Assembly: GCA_027007865.1 (NCBI GenBank) | Contig: JALTEE010000427.1 | Location: 1 to 5,824, forward strand | Origin: a bacterium | GTDB lineage: Bacteria; UBP14; UBA6098; B30-G16 | Direction of reading: 5' to 3' | DNA length: 5,824 nt | In this document: positions 1 to 5,824 of the stretch, piece by piece | Position numbering within the stretch: position 1 is the stretch's first letter | Layout: each line of letters starts with the position of its first letter | Notes under the pieces: generated by a model | Databases searched by the model: none | Told to the model about the DNA's origin: nothing | What the model saw: the letters and a program-made list of their open reading frames with translations, nothing else | Made by a program: the position numbers and the translations under genes

Positions 1-8
1 ATATTTTA

Positions 9-36
9 TTGCAAAATTTTTTAAAATGCATACTAT
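9..36 (+). promoter_or_regulatory. possible sigma70-like promoter for the small membrane protein gene
   Basis: TTGCAA at 9-14 (4 of 6 matches to the -35 consensus) and TACTAT at 31-36 (4 of 6 to the -10 consensus) are separated by 16 bp in AT-rich DNA. Transcription would begin near position 43, just ahead of the GGGAG at 51-55 and the ATG at 62. That would exclude the ATG at 26 as a start. In DNA this AT-rich such matches arise easily by chance, and FCB-group bacteria can use different promoter sequences, so this is only a candidate. Confidence 0.25.
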
Positions 37-50
37 GTTCAAAACAAATC

Positions 51-55
51 GGGAG
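51..55 (+). promoter_or_regulatory. ribosome binding site deciding the start at 62
   Basis: GGGAG lies 6 nt before the ATG at 62. The in-frame ATG at 26, which would add 12 residues, is preceded only by a T/A run with no Shine-Dalgarno match. The start at 62 is therefore preferred. Confidence 0.7.
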
Positions 56-61
56 CAAAAT

Positions 62-472
62 ATGCGCACAAAAGATTCATTCGGTTTCATAAAAGATTTC
101 GTTTCGGGGCGAAAATCACATTCGAAAAATATTCCGTTCGATTCGCACACTTTGGACGACGACGAAGTCGAAGAAGGGAAATCACTCGCTGTTCTTGCCT
201 ACATTCCGATATTGTGTTTCGTTCCGTTTCTCCAAGGACGCGGCACCAATAAATATGCCTACGAACACGGCAAACAAGGTGTGTTGCTATTTCTCTTCGA
301 AGTTGTTGCGCTAATTGGCGCATTCTTTTGGAAGGCAGCGCTGCTAATTGCGGCAATCGCTTCGCTGGTGGGAATTATATATGTTCTTCAAGGACGAGTT
401 TGGAAAATTCCGTTCATAGGCGACCTCGCAGATAGGCTGGACAGCCCATCAAGCGATGAAGAAAACGAATAA
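62..472 (+). CDS. small three-helix membrane protein, Tic20/DUF4870-like
   Basis: A 136-residue inner-membrane protein. Residues 1-40 are polar and presumably cytoplasmic, with an acidic DDDEVEEG stretch just before the first helix. Three hydrophobic segments follow at about 41-57, 72-89 and 90-109. Between the first two is YEHGKQG (68-74), which matches the (F/Y)xHxxQG signature of the DUF4870/Tic20-like family. After the third helix comes a short amphipathic segment, KIPFIGDLADRL (115-126), also usual in this family, and then an acidic tail ending SDEENE. Length and layout are normal for the family. Its biochemical role in bacteria is not settled, so no function is assigned. The start at 62 is chosen over the ATG at 26 because of GGGAG at 51-55. 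The next gene lies 143 bp downstream on the same strand, probably in its own transcription unit. Confidence 0.8.
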   Translation: MRTKDSFGFIKDFVSGRKSHSKNIPFDSHTLDDDEVEEGKSLAVLAYIPILCFVPFLQGRGTNKYAYEHGKQGVLLFLFEVVALIGAFFWKAALLIAAIASLVGIIYVLQGRVWKIPFIGDLADRLDSPSSDEENE

Positions 473-497
473 ATGCAAATTTTCATAACAATTTGCT

Positions 498-515
498 CTA
501 TCAAACAATTGATAG
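498..515. repeat. perfect 7-bp inverted repeat, 4-nt loop
   Basis: CTATCAA (498-504) and TTGATAG (509-515) are exact reverse complements around the loop ACAA, starting 25 bp after the stop of the small membrane protein gene. The stem is AT-rich and is followed by CCGAAGTGTCCC, not a T-run, so it is not a standard intrinsic terminator. It could be an mRNA 3'-end hairpin or an operator. The symmetry is seen directly; the role is unknown. Confidence 0.5.
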
Positions 516-538
516 CCGAAGTGTCCCGTTTCGATAAA
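509..538 (+). promoter_or_regulatory. possible promoter for the secreted hydrolase gene
   Basis: TTGATA (509-514, 5 of 6 matches to the -35 consensus) is followed after 18 bp by GATAAA (533-538, 4 of 6 to the -10 consensus). Transcription would begin near 545, about 70 nt before the ATG at 616. The -35 half lies in the right arm of the inverted repeat at 498-515, so a protein bound to that repeat could affect it. This is a weak match, given as a candidate only. Confidence 0.2.
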
Positions 539-545
539 AAACCAC

Positions 546-565
546 AGTCCCGTCGTGGCGGGATT
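546..565. repeat. GC-rich hairpin in the leader of the hydrolase gene
   Basis: TCCCG (548-552) pairs with CGGGA (559-563) around TCGTGG. The stem extends outward by a G-U pair (547/564) and an A-U pair (546/565), giving 7 pairs. An overlapping alternative, CCAC (542-545) with GTGG (555-558), cannot form at the same time. No T-run follows, so it is not a classical terminator. It begins about 50 bp before the ribosome binding site of the hydrolase. A dispersed intergenic repeat or a leader structure are both possible. Confidence 0.4.
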
Positions 566-604
566 GCCTATCATTATTTATGCGAGTTTTAGCCTGCTTG
601 AAAT

Positions 605-611
605 AGGGGGG
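605..611 (+). promoter_or_regulatory. ribosome binding site of the hydrolase gene
   Basis: AGGGGGG ends 4 nt before the ATG at 616. It is a strong purine-rich Shine-Dalgarno sequence, and it supports the start that places a signal peptide at the N-terminus. Confidence 0.65.
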
Positions 612-615
612 CAAA

Positions 616-2679
616 ATGTTCAAAAATACATTACTTTGTCTTCTTTCGATTTCATTTGTATTTGGGCAGACGACTTTTATGGTTCCGATGAGGGACAGCG
701 TTCATCTTGCCACGAATGTCTATCTTCCCGACGATACCGCATACGGTCCCGTTCCAATCGTTTTGAACAGAACACCTTATGGCAGAAATGCAGGCGGACC
801 GATACGCGATTCGCTGTTCGCTCACGGCATCGGCTTTGCCAGTCAAGACACTCGCGGCAGAGGGGATTCCGAAGGCAAAGATAGTCTATTTTTCGACAAC
901 GGTTGGGGCGAACGCCGCGATGGCTTCGATACTGTGGAATGGCTTGCGGCACAGCCCTGGTGCAATGGCAAAATCGGATACTACGGTGGTTCCGCTCACG
1001 GAATAGTCGGATATCTCTGTGCCGCAGCAAATCCGCCGCATCTCGTATGTGGTTTCGTGGCGATGGCTGCATCGGATATGTATAAGCACGCTGTCTTTCC
1101 CGGCGGATGCTATCGAAAAGAACAAATCGACGGCTGGACAAATCTAAACGGATTGACACATATGCGCGACCTGTTCGTAGAAAACTATATCTACAACGAA
1201 GAGTGGGACAGAGTAAATATTTTCACGCGGCTCGACTCGATTACAGTGCCGTTCTATCACATCGGCGGATGGTATGATACATTTCTCGAAGGCAACGCGG
1301 ATGCCTTTGTTGGAATGCAATACAGCGGCGGAGATGGCGCACGCGGCAATCAGAAATTCCTTGTCGGTCCGTGGCAACACGGTGCGTGGAATACGAGAAC
1401 ACAGGGCGACCTCACATATCCTGCAAATTCGTTGTGGAGTCCTGAACCGCTCGCCACAAAATGGTTCGCACATTATCTCGCAGACGAAGATAATCATATC
1501 GAAGACACATCGGCGGTGCGAGTCTATATTTTAGGCGGTGTCGGCGATACAATCGAAGGATGCCACTGGGAAGAATTTTCCGACTGGCCTCCCATCGAAG
1601 ATGTAAAAGATTCGCTTTTCTTGCATTTCGACAATGCTCTTTCCGCAACGCCCGACACTGTCGATACTTTTCTCACATATTATCACGACCCGAGTGCGCC
1701 GATGTATCACACAGGCGGGAGAAACCTTTTGTCTGTATATCTTCTCGGTCTCGGCGGCGCGGGTCCTCGAAATCAAATTTGGCAGGATATCGGAGCGCAG
1801 GGAGTAATTTTTACCGGCGATGTTCTCACCGAACCTGTAAAATTTGTCGGCAGAGTTAAAGCGAAAATTTTCGCCAGTTCCGACTGCGTCGATACGGATT
1901 TTATGGTGCGCATCGAAGATGTCTATCCTGCAGGAACGGCATATCTCGTTTTCGATGGCGCACTTAAAGCGCGTTTCCGTGAAGGAACAGACCACGAAGT
2001 TTTTCTCACGCCCGGCGAAATATACGAATTCGATATCGACATCGGAAACATTGCCATATCGTTCGATACGGGACACAGAATACGCGTCGGCATCGCTTCC
2101 GCTCTATACGACAGATACGAAGCGAACCCGAACACAGGCGAGCCTTTCCGAGAGGAAACTCACAATATCATCGCTCACAACAATATCTATGTGGGACCAT
2201 CATATCCCAGCAGAATCGTCTTCGACAAATTGCCAGAAGCGCGAGATGAAGTCGAATACGAACTTTCTGCTGGCTGGAATTTGCTATCGTATCCGTTCAA
2301 TGACGATGCGAGTATTTCCGATGTTTTCCCACTCTACATCCCGCCTGCGTGGGGATTCGATGTGGAACTTGGAGGATATATCACAATCGACACGATTTCG
2401 ACCGGAATGGGTTTTTGGGTGCTATCGCCATCCGATACGACTATCACAGCATCCGGAAGCGAAGCAGCGGATACGACTACAATAACTTTTTTTCCCGGAT
2501 GGAATTTAATCGGCGGACCAATAGTATCGGTTTCAGCGAGCGAGATTACACCATACATTCTCCCGCCGATTTTCGGATTCGATGCGGAAAGCGGAGAATA
2601 TTTTATCGCAGATGAATTATTGCCCGGATTGGGCTATTGGGTTCTCGCACTTGATACGGTGGAAATCAGACTGCCATAA
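616..2679 (+). CDS. secreted CocE/NonD-type serine hydrolase with tandem C-terminal WNL repeats
   Basis: A 687-residue exported alpha/beta hydrolase of the CocE / X-Pro dipeptidyl-peptidase (S15) superfamily. Residues 1-17 form a signal peptide with likely cleavage after VFG. The hydrolase core spans about 20-270. It carries RTPYGR (52-57), whose Tyr55 matches the family's oxyanion-hole tyrosine; DTRGRGDSEG (78-87); the nucleophile elbow GGSAHG with Ser126; GGWYDTF with the acid Asp221; and GPWQHG with the base His255. A beta-rich X-Pro-type C-terminal domain runs from about 275 to 540, including GHRIRVGIAS (486-495) and NPNTG (504-508). Residues 547-687 are an extra pair of WNL modules absent from ordinary CocE proteins of about 550-620 residues. 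Known relatives cleave esters, amides or N-terminal X-Pro peptides; the substrate here cannot be told. It acts outside the cytoplasm. Four cysteines between 116 and 165 could form disulfides. The gene converges on the OmpA-like gene with a 2-bp gap. Confidence 0.88.
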   Translation: MFKNTLLCLLSISFVFGQTTFMVPMRDSVHLATNVYLPDDTAYGPVPIVLNRTPYGRNAGGPIRDSLFAHGIGFASQDTRGRGDSEGKDSLFFDNGWGERRDGFDTVEWLAAQPWCNGKIGYYGGSAHGIVGYLCAAANPPHLVCGFVAMAASDMYKHAVFPGGCYRKEQIDGWTNLNGLTHMRDLFVENYIYNEEWDRVNIFTRLDSITVPFYHIGGWYDTFLEGNADAFVGMQYSGGDGARGNQKFLVGPWQHGAWNTRTQGDLTYPANSLWSPEPLATKWFAHYLADEDNHIEDTSAVRVYILGGVGDTIEGCHWEEFSDWPPIEDVKDSLFLHFDNALSATPDTVDTFLTYYHDPSAPMYHTGGRNLLSVYLLGLGGAGPRNQIWQDIGAQGVIFTGDVLTEPVKFVGRVKAKIFASSDCVDTDFMVRIEDVYPAGTAYLVFDGALKARFREGTDHEVFLTPGEIYEFDIDIGNIAISFDTGHRIRVGIASALYDRYEANPNTGEPFREETHNIIAHNNIYVGPSYPSRIVFDKLPEARDEVEYELSAGWNLLSYPFNDDASISDVFPLYIPPAWGFDVELGGYITIDTISTGMGFWVLSPSDTTITASGSEAADTTTITFFPGWNLIGGPIVSVSASEITPYILPPIFGFDAESGEYFIADELLPGLGYWVLALDTVEIRLP
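2254..2676 (+). repeat. two protein-level WNL modules at the hydrolase C-terminus
   Basis: Residues 547-612 (2254-2451) and 621-687 (2476-2676) are copies of one module of about 65 residues. Each copy has, in order: GWNL, a proline three or four residues later, a short acidic/serine stretch, (I/L)PP, GFD, G(G)Y or GEY, GxGxWVL and D-T near the end. The copies have diverged strongly at the DNA level, so the duplication is old or was inherited as a unit. Such modules are frequent at the ends of secreted proteins in FCB-group and candidate-phylum genomes. A structural, binding or anchoring role is inferred, not shown. Confidence 0.75.
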
Positions 2680-2681
2680 AA

Positions 2682-4313
2682 CTATTTTTCGTGTGGAACT
2701 TTTTCTTCCTTCGCCTTATCGGAAGGTTGTTCTTTTTTGCCTGTTTTGGTGGAATCTTCTTTGAGGCTGATAATTTTGAACTGCACTCTTCTGCTTTTCT
2801 GCAAATCCTCTTCTGTTGCGCCCTGTTCTTCTTCGCCGAAGCCGCGATATGAAACTCTTCCTTTATCGATTCCGTTCCATATGAGCCAGTTTCGCACTGC
2901 TTTTGCGCGCAGTTTCGATAATTTGAGATTAAATTCCGAAGTGCCGACAGAATCGGCATAGCCTTGAACTTCGATGCGCATATCGGGATATTTTTTCATC
3001 AATTTCTCGATGCGTTTCAACTCCGATTCCGATTCGGTGCGCAGTTCCCACTTGCCAAAATCGAAGAATAAATTGACGAGTTCCACAATCGCACCTACTT
3101 CGATACGTTTCAATTTGAATGTATGAGTGAGTTCATTATATCCTTCCTGCGTTTTTACCTCGTAATTTTCCGATGCGAACGCATAATCGGGTGCGGAAAC
3201 GGATATTCCATAAACTTCGCCTGCTCGCAGAACGACATAGAACTTTCCTGTTTTAGCATCGGTGTCGAGTTCCTGAATGATTTTGCCATCTGAAAGGCGC
3301 TCGATTTTTATATGTGCAGCGAGCGGCTCTTCGGTTTTGCTGTCGATGACTTTGCCTGCGAGAGTAGCAATAACCTGCGGACGCTGCCACTCCGCAAGCG
3401 GATATGAATATATGTCGAAGCCGCCGTAGCCTGCGCCTCTATCCGATGAAAAATATATAAAATCGCCCGAGCCGGGTATCGAGAAAAAATAGTCGTTGCC
3501 CGATGTGTTCACAGGCGGACCGATGTTGAGCGGCTTTCCCCATTTTCCCGTCAGCGTATCGAGGCGAGACATCATCACATCGAGTCCACCGAGTCCGCCA
3601 TGTCCCGAAGATGAGAAATAAAGCGTTCTTCCGTCTATGTGCAGAAATGGCGATGTCTGGTCGCGTGCATTGTTGAGCGGGTAGCCGATGTTCTTCGGCT
3701 TGCTCCATCCTTTTTTCGTGCGATATGTGTAATAAATATCGATTCCGCCGAAACCGCCGAACCTGTCCGAGGCGAAATAAAGCGTATCTCCCGACGGCGA
3801 TAGCGTAGGATGTCCGTCCCACCACGACGAATTGACATTTTTACCGAGATTTCGCGGCTCGCCCCACCTGTCGCCTTTTTTGTCGCTGACATATATATCG
3901 CATCCCCCGTATGAATCGGGTCCACCGCAAATCGTTATGAACATCTCATCGCCATCGGGCGAAAGGCACATAGCGCCTTCATTATATTTGGAATTGGTTG
4001 GTCGTCCGAGATTTCGCGGGTTCGTCCATCTGCCTTTTTCCCACCGCGAGAAATAAATATCTTCGCCGCCGATGCCGCCATCGCGGGATGATGCAAAATA
4101 AATCTTTCTGCCATCGGGCGTAACAAACGGAGCGAAATCGCTCTGCGGCGAGTTCAGTTCGGTGATATTCATCGGTGCAGAAATTCCTGTCGGCGCAGAT
4201 GAAGACACACTGTCCGCAGCAGAACTGTCCCGCTCGCCGATTTTTGCAGGAGATTGAATATCCTGACCGAACACGCAAATCGCAAATGATAATATGATTA
4301 TAAAAATTCGCAT
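2682..4313 (-). CDS. exported PD40-propeller / OmpA-domain protein, PorE-like
   Basis: A 543-residue periplasmic, probably peptidoglycan-anchored protein. Residues 1-17 are a signal peptide ending VFGQ. A Ser/Ala-rich linker follows (about 20-48), then five PD40 (WD40-like TolB-type) repeats at about 57-303. A beta domain like the carboxypeptidase regulatory fold spans about 315-401. An OmpA C-terminal domain spans about 407-515, and the tail (517-543) is Lys/Glu-rich. In the OmpA domain, Asp454 (GYADS) and Arg469 (KLRAKAV), 15 residues apart, match the two residues that bind diaminopimelate in OmpA-type domains. The propeller-beta domain-OmpA order resembles PorE of the type IX secretion system, but there is no N-terminal TPR region, so a T9SS role is not established. 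The start is fixed by the signal peptide; no good Shine-Dalgarno sequence precedes it. It lies 33 bp downstream of ptsI, probably in the same operon. Confidence 0.88.
   Translation of the reverse strand: MRIFIIILSFAICVFGQDIQSPAKIGERDSSAADSVSSSAPTGISAPMNITELNSPQSDFAPFVTPDGRKIYFASSRDGGIGGEDIYFSRWEKGRWTNPRNLGRPTNSKYNEGAMCLSPDGDEMFITICGGPDSYGGCDIYVSDKKGDRWGEPRNLGKNVNSSWWDGHPTLSPSGDTLYFASDRFGGFGGIDIYYTYRTKKGWSKPKNIGYPLNNARDQTSPFLHIDGRTLYFSSSGHGGLGGLDVMMSRLDTLTGKWGKPLNIGPPVNTSGNDYFFSIPGSGDFIYFSSDRGAGYGGFDIYSYPLAEWQRPQVIATLAGKVIDSKTEEPLAAHIKIERLSDGKIIQELDTDAKTGKFYVVLRAGEVYGISVSAPDYAFASENYEVKTQEGYNELTHTFKLKRIEVGAIVELVNLFFDFGKWELRTESESELKRIEKLMKKYPDMRIEVQGYADSVGTSEFNLKLSKLRAKAVRNWLIWNGIDKGRVSYRGFGEEEQGATEEDLQKSRRVQFKIISLKEDSTKTGKKEQPSDKAKEEKVPHEK
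2708..2738 (+). terminator. weak possible terminator of the hydrolase gene, inside the converging gene
   Basis: CCTTC (2708-2712) can pair with GAAGG (2722-2726) around a 9-nt loop, and TTGTTCTTTTTT follows (2727-2738). It lies about 30 bp past the hydrolase stop, within the 3' end of the opposite-strand OmpA-like gene. The stem is only 5 bp and an overlapping register (2705-2709 with 2721-2725) competes. The T-run also encodes the Lys-rich tail of the other gene, so chance is a fair explanation. Confidence 0.22.
3405..4145 (-). repeat. five PD40 propeller repeats encoded in the OmpA-like gene
   Basis: Five protein-level repeats of about 50-56 residues fill residues 57-303. Each has a beta-strand with (T/S)PDG or an equivalent, then (I/L)YFxS, then a Gly-rich turn and a (D/V)-I/V-Y strand: GGIGGEDIY (79-87), SYGGCDIYV (134-142), GGFGGIDIY (186-194), GGLGGLDVM (239-247) and GAGYGGFDIY (293-302). 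Most are followed by W-x-x-P-x-N-(L/I)-G. This is the TolB-like PD40 pattern. The second copy has ITICGGP in place of YFxSxR and is the most diverged. Confidence 0.8.
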
Positions 4314-4346
4314 AGTGAGAAAATATATCGATTTTTACACAAAAAC

Positions 4347-5824
4347 CTATTCTTCATTGATAAAAAATTCTTCGGGCAGCATTCTATGCAGTTTTTCTTT
4401 CAAGAAAGAAAACACTTCATCCTGCGTGCTCATTTGTAGCACTGTTTCAGCAATTTCGCGCGCTTCGCTATATGATATTGAGCGAATAATATATTTTACG
4501 AGCGGCACTCGAGCGGGAACGACTGAAAATTCATCGAGTCCCATACCGAGCAACATCGGGACGGCATAAATTTCGCCTGCGAGTTCTCCACAAAGTCCAA
4601 CCCAGCGCTCCATTAAATGTCCCGAGTCCACAGTGTATTTTATTAGTTTTAGCACAGCAGGCTGAAATTCTTGATAGACATTTGCCACTTTTGGATTTCC
4701 GCGGTCTGCGGCGAGCGTGTATTGCACGAGGTCGTTGCTACCGATGCTAAAAAAATCGCAATACAATGCGAGTTTCCTCGACAAAATAGCGGCGGAAGGC
4801 ACTTCGACCATTGCACCGACTTCGATGCCGTTATCGAACGGGATGTTCTTTTCGACGAGTTCACTTTTAACTTTTTCTATCATCGCTCGCGCTTGTTCCA
4901 TTTCTTCAGGTAGAGCAACCATCGGGAACATAATTTTCAATTTCCCGAATGCACTCGCCCGAAACATTGCGCGCAACTGCGTTTTCAGAATATCGGGATA
5001 TGCGAGTCCGATACGAATCGCTCGAAATCCGAGAAATGGATTCGGTTCGTATTGATGCCCGAGAACGCCGACAAGTTTATCTCCGCCGATATCGAATGTG
5101 CGAATTATTGCAGAATGCGGCGATGATTGCTTGACGATACTTCGGTATATCTCAAACTGCTCCTCTTCCCCAGGAAGCGCTTCTTTTGCTCCATAGAGAA
5201 GTTCTGTTCTGAATAGACCGATGCCTTCCGCACCATAGTGCTTTGTCAGCGGAACTTCTTCCGGCAATTCCATATTTGCCGAAACTGTAACTCGGTGTCC
5301 ATCGGTTGTTACAGCGGGTTGATTTACAACTTTCTGCACAATGTTATGGCGATGCAAAAATATTTTTATACGCTTGGAATAATCATCTAAAATCTTGTGT
5401 TCTGGGTCGATGATTACTTCTCCGCGCATAGAATCGACGATAAGATTGGTATCGTCGGAAATGATTTCAGTTGCGCTGTCGATTCCCATAACAGCAGGTA
5501 AATCCATAGTCCGCGCCATAATCGAAATATGCGATGTAAATCCGCCAACTTCTGTGACAAGCCCGACATATTTACTGCCGAAGAGATGCGCCGTTTCTGA
5601 TGGCGCAAGATGACTGATGACAAGTATCGACTCATCTTCGGGCACAGGAATAACTTGGTGTTTCAAGCCCATCAAATTCGTGATGACGCGCCTTTTAACA
5701 TCGACAAAATCCTGAATCCTTTCACGAAACAAGGCATCCTTCGATTCGTCCAGCACCTGAACAGCGCTTTGCATTACAGTGTCGAATGCGTGCTCGGCAT
5801 TGATTTTTTTCTTCAATATTATCT
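4347..5824 (-). CDS. ptsI: PTS enzyme I (phosphoenolpyruvate-protein phosphotransferase), 5' end cut by window edge
   Basis: Enzyme I of the PEP-dependent phosphotransferase system: it autophosphorylates on histidine from PEP and passes the phosphate to HPr in the cytoplasm. The C-terminal ~490 residues are present, against about 575 for a whole protein. Counting from the TTG at 5816: the phospho-histidine is His96 in GGFTSHISIMAR; the PEP-binding barrel has GIGLFRTE (198-205, Arg203), NPFLGFRAIR (259-268, Arg265), MFPMV (296-300), MVEVPSAA (336-343, Glu338), FSIGSNDLVQYTLAADRGN (356-374) and GLCGELAGE (407-415, Cys409). All key PEP-site residues are intact. Family members usually have GGRTSH or GGKTSH at the phospho-site; here Phe replaces the Arg/Lys. 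The TTG at 5816 is not a credible start, because it falls inside the HPr-binding helical domain and the frame stays open (ATA ATA) to the edge. About 100-120 N-terminal residues are missing, and a GAF or HPr fusion there cannot be excluded. Confidence 0.93.
   Translation of the reverse strand, partial: IILKKKINAEHAFDTVMQSAVQVLDESKDALFRERIQDFVDVKRRVITNLMGLKHQVIPVPEDESILVISHLAPSETAHLFGSKYVGLVTEVGGFTSHISIMARTMDLPAVMGIDSATEIISDDTNLIVDSMRGEVIIDPEHKILDDYSKRIKIFLHRHNIVQKVVNQPAVTTDGHRVTVSANMELPEEVPLTKHYGAEGIGLFRTELLYGAKEALPGEEEQFEIYRSIVKQSSPHSAIIRTFDIGGDKLVGVLGHQYEPNPFLGFRAIRIGLAYPDILKTQLRAMFRASAFGKLKIMFPMVALPEEMEQARAMIEKVKSELVEKNIPFDNGIEVGAMVEVPSAAILSRKLALYCDFFSIGSNDLVQYTLAADRGNPKVANVYQEFQPAVLKLIKYTVDSGHLMERWVGLCGELAGEIYAVPMLLGMGLDEFSVVPARVPLVKYIIRSISYSEAREIAETVLQMSTQDEVFSFLKEKLHRMLPEEFFINEE

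Noticed and set aside
26..61. Upstream ATG at 26 for the small membrane protein.
   Set aside because: It has no Shine-Dalgarno sequence. The ATG at 62 has GGGAG at the right distance, and the 12 extra residues match nothing in the family.
498..515. Inverted repeat as an intrinsic terminator of the small membrane protein gene.
   Set aside because: The stem is AT-rich and no T-run follows it, so it lacks the features of an intrinsic terminator in either direction.
555..1159. Open frames 555-884 (+) and 677-1159 (-) over the start of the hydrolase gene.
   Set aside because: They overlap the signal peptide and catalytic core of the hydrolase, lack their own ribosome binding sites, and translate to Arg/Cys-rich sequence typical of shadow frames.
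1531..2485. Long open frames opposite to or out of frame with the hydrolase gene (minus 1531-2076, 181 codons; plus 1844-2485, 213 codons).
   Set aside because: Both lie wholly within the hydrolase, encode low-complexity Arg/Ser/Ile-rich protein with no recognisable domain, and the in-frame hydrolase motifs explain the sequence.
616..2679. Hydrolase as a T9SS cargo protein, suggested by the PorE-like neighbour.
   Set aside because: Its C-terminus is a WNL module ending in VEIRLP. I see no typical T9SS C-terminal sorting domain, so the link is not supported.
4272..4280. Cys13 of the OmpA-like protein as a lipoprotein acylation site.
   Set aside because: The residues before it (FAI) do not fit the lipobox, where Gly, Ala or Ser is expected just before Cys. 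Cleavage after VFG by signal peptidase I fits better, and the hydrolase has the same FGQ ending.
1..5824. A new multi-gene defence, mobile or biosynthetic system.
   Set aside because: All four genes belong to recognisable families with unrelated roles. There are no nucleases, transposases, integrases, direct-repeat arrays or toxin-antitoxin-like pairs, and base composition looks even across the window.

Overview
The window (about 47% GC by eye) holds four protein-coding genes in two converging pairs. No RNA gene, insertion sequence, CRISPR array or attachment site was seen. The likely source is a Gram-negative, diderm bacterium, possibly of the Fibrobacterota-Chlorobi-Bacteroidota (FCB) superphylum or a related candidate phylum. 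Three things point that way: a PD40-propeller/OmpA-like envelope protein resembling the Bacteroidota PorE type, a secreted hydrolase ending in tandem 'WNL' modules of a kind common in secreted FCB proteins, and signal peptides ending in FGQ. The assignment is inference; no marker gene is present.

Left half, plus strand. A small three-helix membrane protein of the Tic20/DUF4870 type (62-472) is followed after 143 bp by a 687-residue secreted CocE/NonD-type serine hydrolase (616-2679). The hydrolase has an intact Ser-Asp-His triad and an unusual C-terminal extension of two 'WNL' repeats. Both genes have clear Shine-Dalgarno sequences. The gap between them holds two inverted repeats and a weak promoter-like sequence.

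Right half, minus strand. The gene that enters from the right edge is enzyme I of the PEP:sugar phosphotransferase system (ptsI). It is cut by the window, and its N-terminal part lies beyond position 5824. Only 33 bp downstream of it on the same strand lies a 543-residue exported protein with signal peptide, five PD40 propeller repeats, a carboxypeptidase-regulatory-like beta domain and an OmpA-type peptidoglycan-binding domain. The two are probably co-transcribed. The OmpA gene and the hydrolase gene converge with only 2 bp between their stop codons.

The genes do not form an obvious pathway: there is one cytoplasmic sugar-uptake/regulatory enzyme, one peptidoglycan-anchored periplasmic protein, one exported esterase/peptidase-like hydrolase and one small inner-membrane protein. 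I found no convincing undescribed multi-gene system. The points most worth checking are the hydrolase-WNL fusion, the PorE-like architecture without a TPR region next to ptsI, the Phe in place of Arg near the enzyme I phospho-histidine, and the paired hairpins at 498-565.
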